Of a stretch of 64,000 nucleotides of DNA, positions 63,663 through 64,000 are shown piece after piece. Source of the DNA: Methylomonas rapida (GTDB lineage Bacteria > Pseudomonadota > Gammaproteobacteria > Methylococcales > Methylomonadaceae); assembly GCF_024360925.2 (NCBI RefSeq), contig NZ_CP113517.1, positions 868,001 to 932,000 on the forward strand. The letters run 5' to 3'. The translations under genes were made by a program, and so were the position numbers. How positions within the stretch are numbered: the stretch's first letter is position 1; every line of letters begins with the position of its first letter. The notes under the pieces were generated by a model that saw only the letters and a program-made list of their open reading frames with translations, was not told where the DNA came from and did not search any database.

Positions 63663-64000
63663 ATGTGCGGCATAGTCGGTATTTTTGATATTCATGGCAG
63701 CAGCGAGATAGACCGCGATTTGTTGTCGCGAATGAACGAATCGCAATTCCATCGCGGCCCCGATGAAGGTGGCCTGCATACCGAGCCGGGCTTGGGCTTT
63801 GGTCATCGTCGCTTGTCCATCATCGACTTGTCCAGCGGTCAGCAGCCGATGCACAGTCAGGATGGCAATGTCGTGTTGACGTATAACGGTGAGGTTTACA
63901 ATTTTCCGGCACTGCGGCAGGAGCTGGAAGCGCTGGGCTTTGTTTTTAAAACCCATTGCGATACCGAAGTGATTCTTTATGCCTGGCAAGCCTGGGGCGA
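63663..64000 (+). CDS. XrtA-type amidotransferase, asparagine synthase-like (3' end cut by window)
   Basis: The open frame from the ATG at 63663 reads MCGIVGIFDIHG, with Cys2 as the glutaminase nucleophile, then HRGPDEGG, GFGHRRLSIIDLS and YNGEVYNFPALRQEL. These belong to the class II glutamine amidotransferase half of asparagine synthase-like enzymes. In XrtA clusters this gene closes the glycosyltransferase group. Only the first 112 codons are in the window. Confidence 0.92.
   Translation, partial: MCGIVGIFDIHGSSEIDRDLLSRMNESQFHRGPDEGGLHTEPGLGFGHRRLSIIDLSSGQQPMHSQDGNVVLTYNGEVYNFPALRQELEALGFVFKTHCDTEVILYAWQAWG

Overview
The window looks like the chromosome of a gammaproteobacterial methanotroph or close methylotroph (Methylomonas/Methylobacter-like). 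This rests on protein resemblance, not on a marker gene. The clues are a dihydropteroate-synthase-like protein overlapping a methanopterin-type flavoprotein reductase (tetrahydromethanopterin C1 chemistry), a cytochrome P460-family protein, and a large XrtA/PEP-CTERM exopolysaccharide locus of gammaproteobacterial type. No rRNA, tRNA or CRISPR was seen.

Layout. 0-6.6 kb is a co-directional signalling group: a sigma-54 activator (cut by the left edge), an HDOD protein, a Ser/Thr kinase, an FHA protein, a VWA-FHA membrane protein and a PP2C phosphatase. A GAF-PAS-GGDEF-EAL protein follows (6.7-9.0 kb). 9.0-13.0 kb is decaying: remnants of cydA, cydB and cydX, a multicopper oxidase operon, and a PsiE-like gene with two compensating frameshifts. 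13.0-14.7 kb is a persulfide dioxygenase-TauE pair behind a probable sigma-54 promoter. 15.2-17.2 kb is the methanopterin pair. 17.2-30.2 kb is mostly housekeeping: Uma2, a MinD/ParA ATPase, cytochrome P460, a PD40 propeller protein, a methyltransferase, cysH-gshA, recQ, a DUF1249 protein, queD, a PilZ protein and trpS. It also holds a candidate small RNA near 22.5 kb.

30.5-64 kb is the exopolysaccharide/protein-sorting region. It starts with a trypsin-like protease and the TIGR03013-type priming sugar transferase. A DevBCA-type exporter, an orphan ThiF protein and one PEP-CTERM substrate gene with a good sigma-54 promoter follow. Next come a repeat-rich stretch with a REP-associated tyrosine transposase and a DUF4160/DUF2442 cassette, then a lytic transglycosylase and the PrsK/PrsR two-component system. 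The main cluster runs from about 46 kb to the right edge: acyltransferase, prsT, epsE, chain-length determinant, tyrosine autokinase, outer-membrane protein, ATPase, wecB, polysaccharide deacetylase, FemAB-like protein, acyltransferase, two glycosyltransferases and an amidotransferase cut by the edge. The exosortase itself is not in the window.

How it fits together. PrsK/PrsR probably sense an envelope cue and drive sigma-54 promoters such as the one before the PEP-CTERM gene, while the cluster makes and exports a polysaccharide. The most striking lesion is in this cluster: a 1435-bp insertion sequence flanked by a 9-bp target duplication splits the polysaccharide deacetylase. Removing the element plus one copy of the duplication restores the frame exactly. 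Two further points in the cluster may vary: an 11-G tract inside an AT-rich acyltransferase gene, and a seven-fold 12-bp repeat coding for Gly-Gly-Gly-Met inside epsE.
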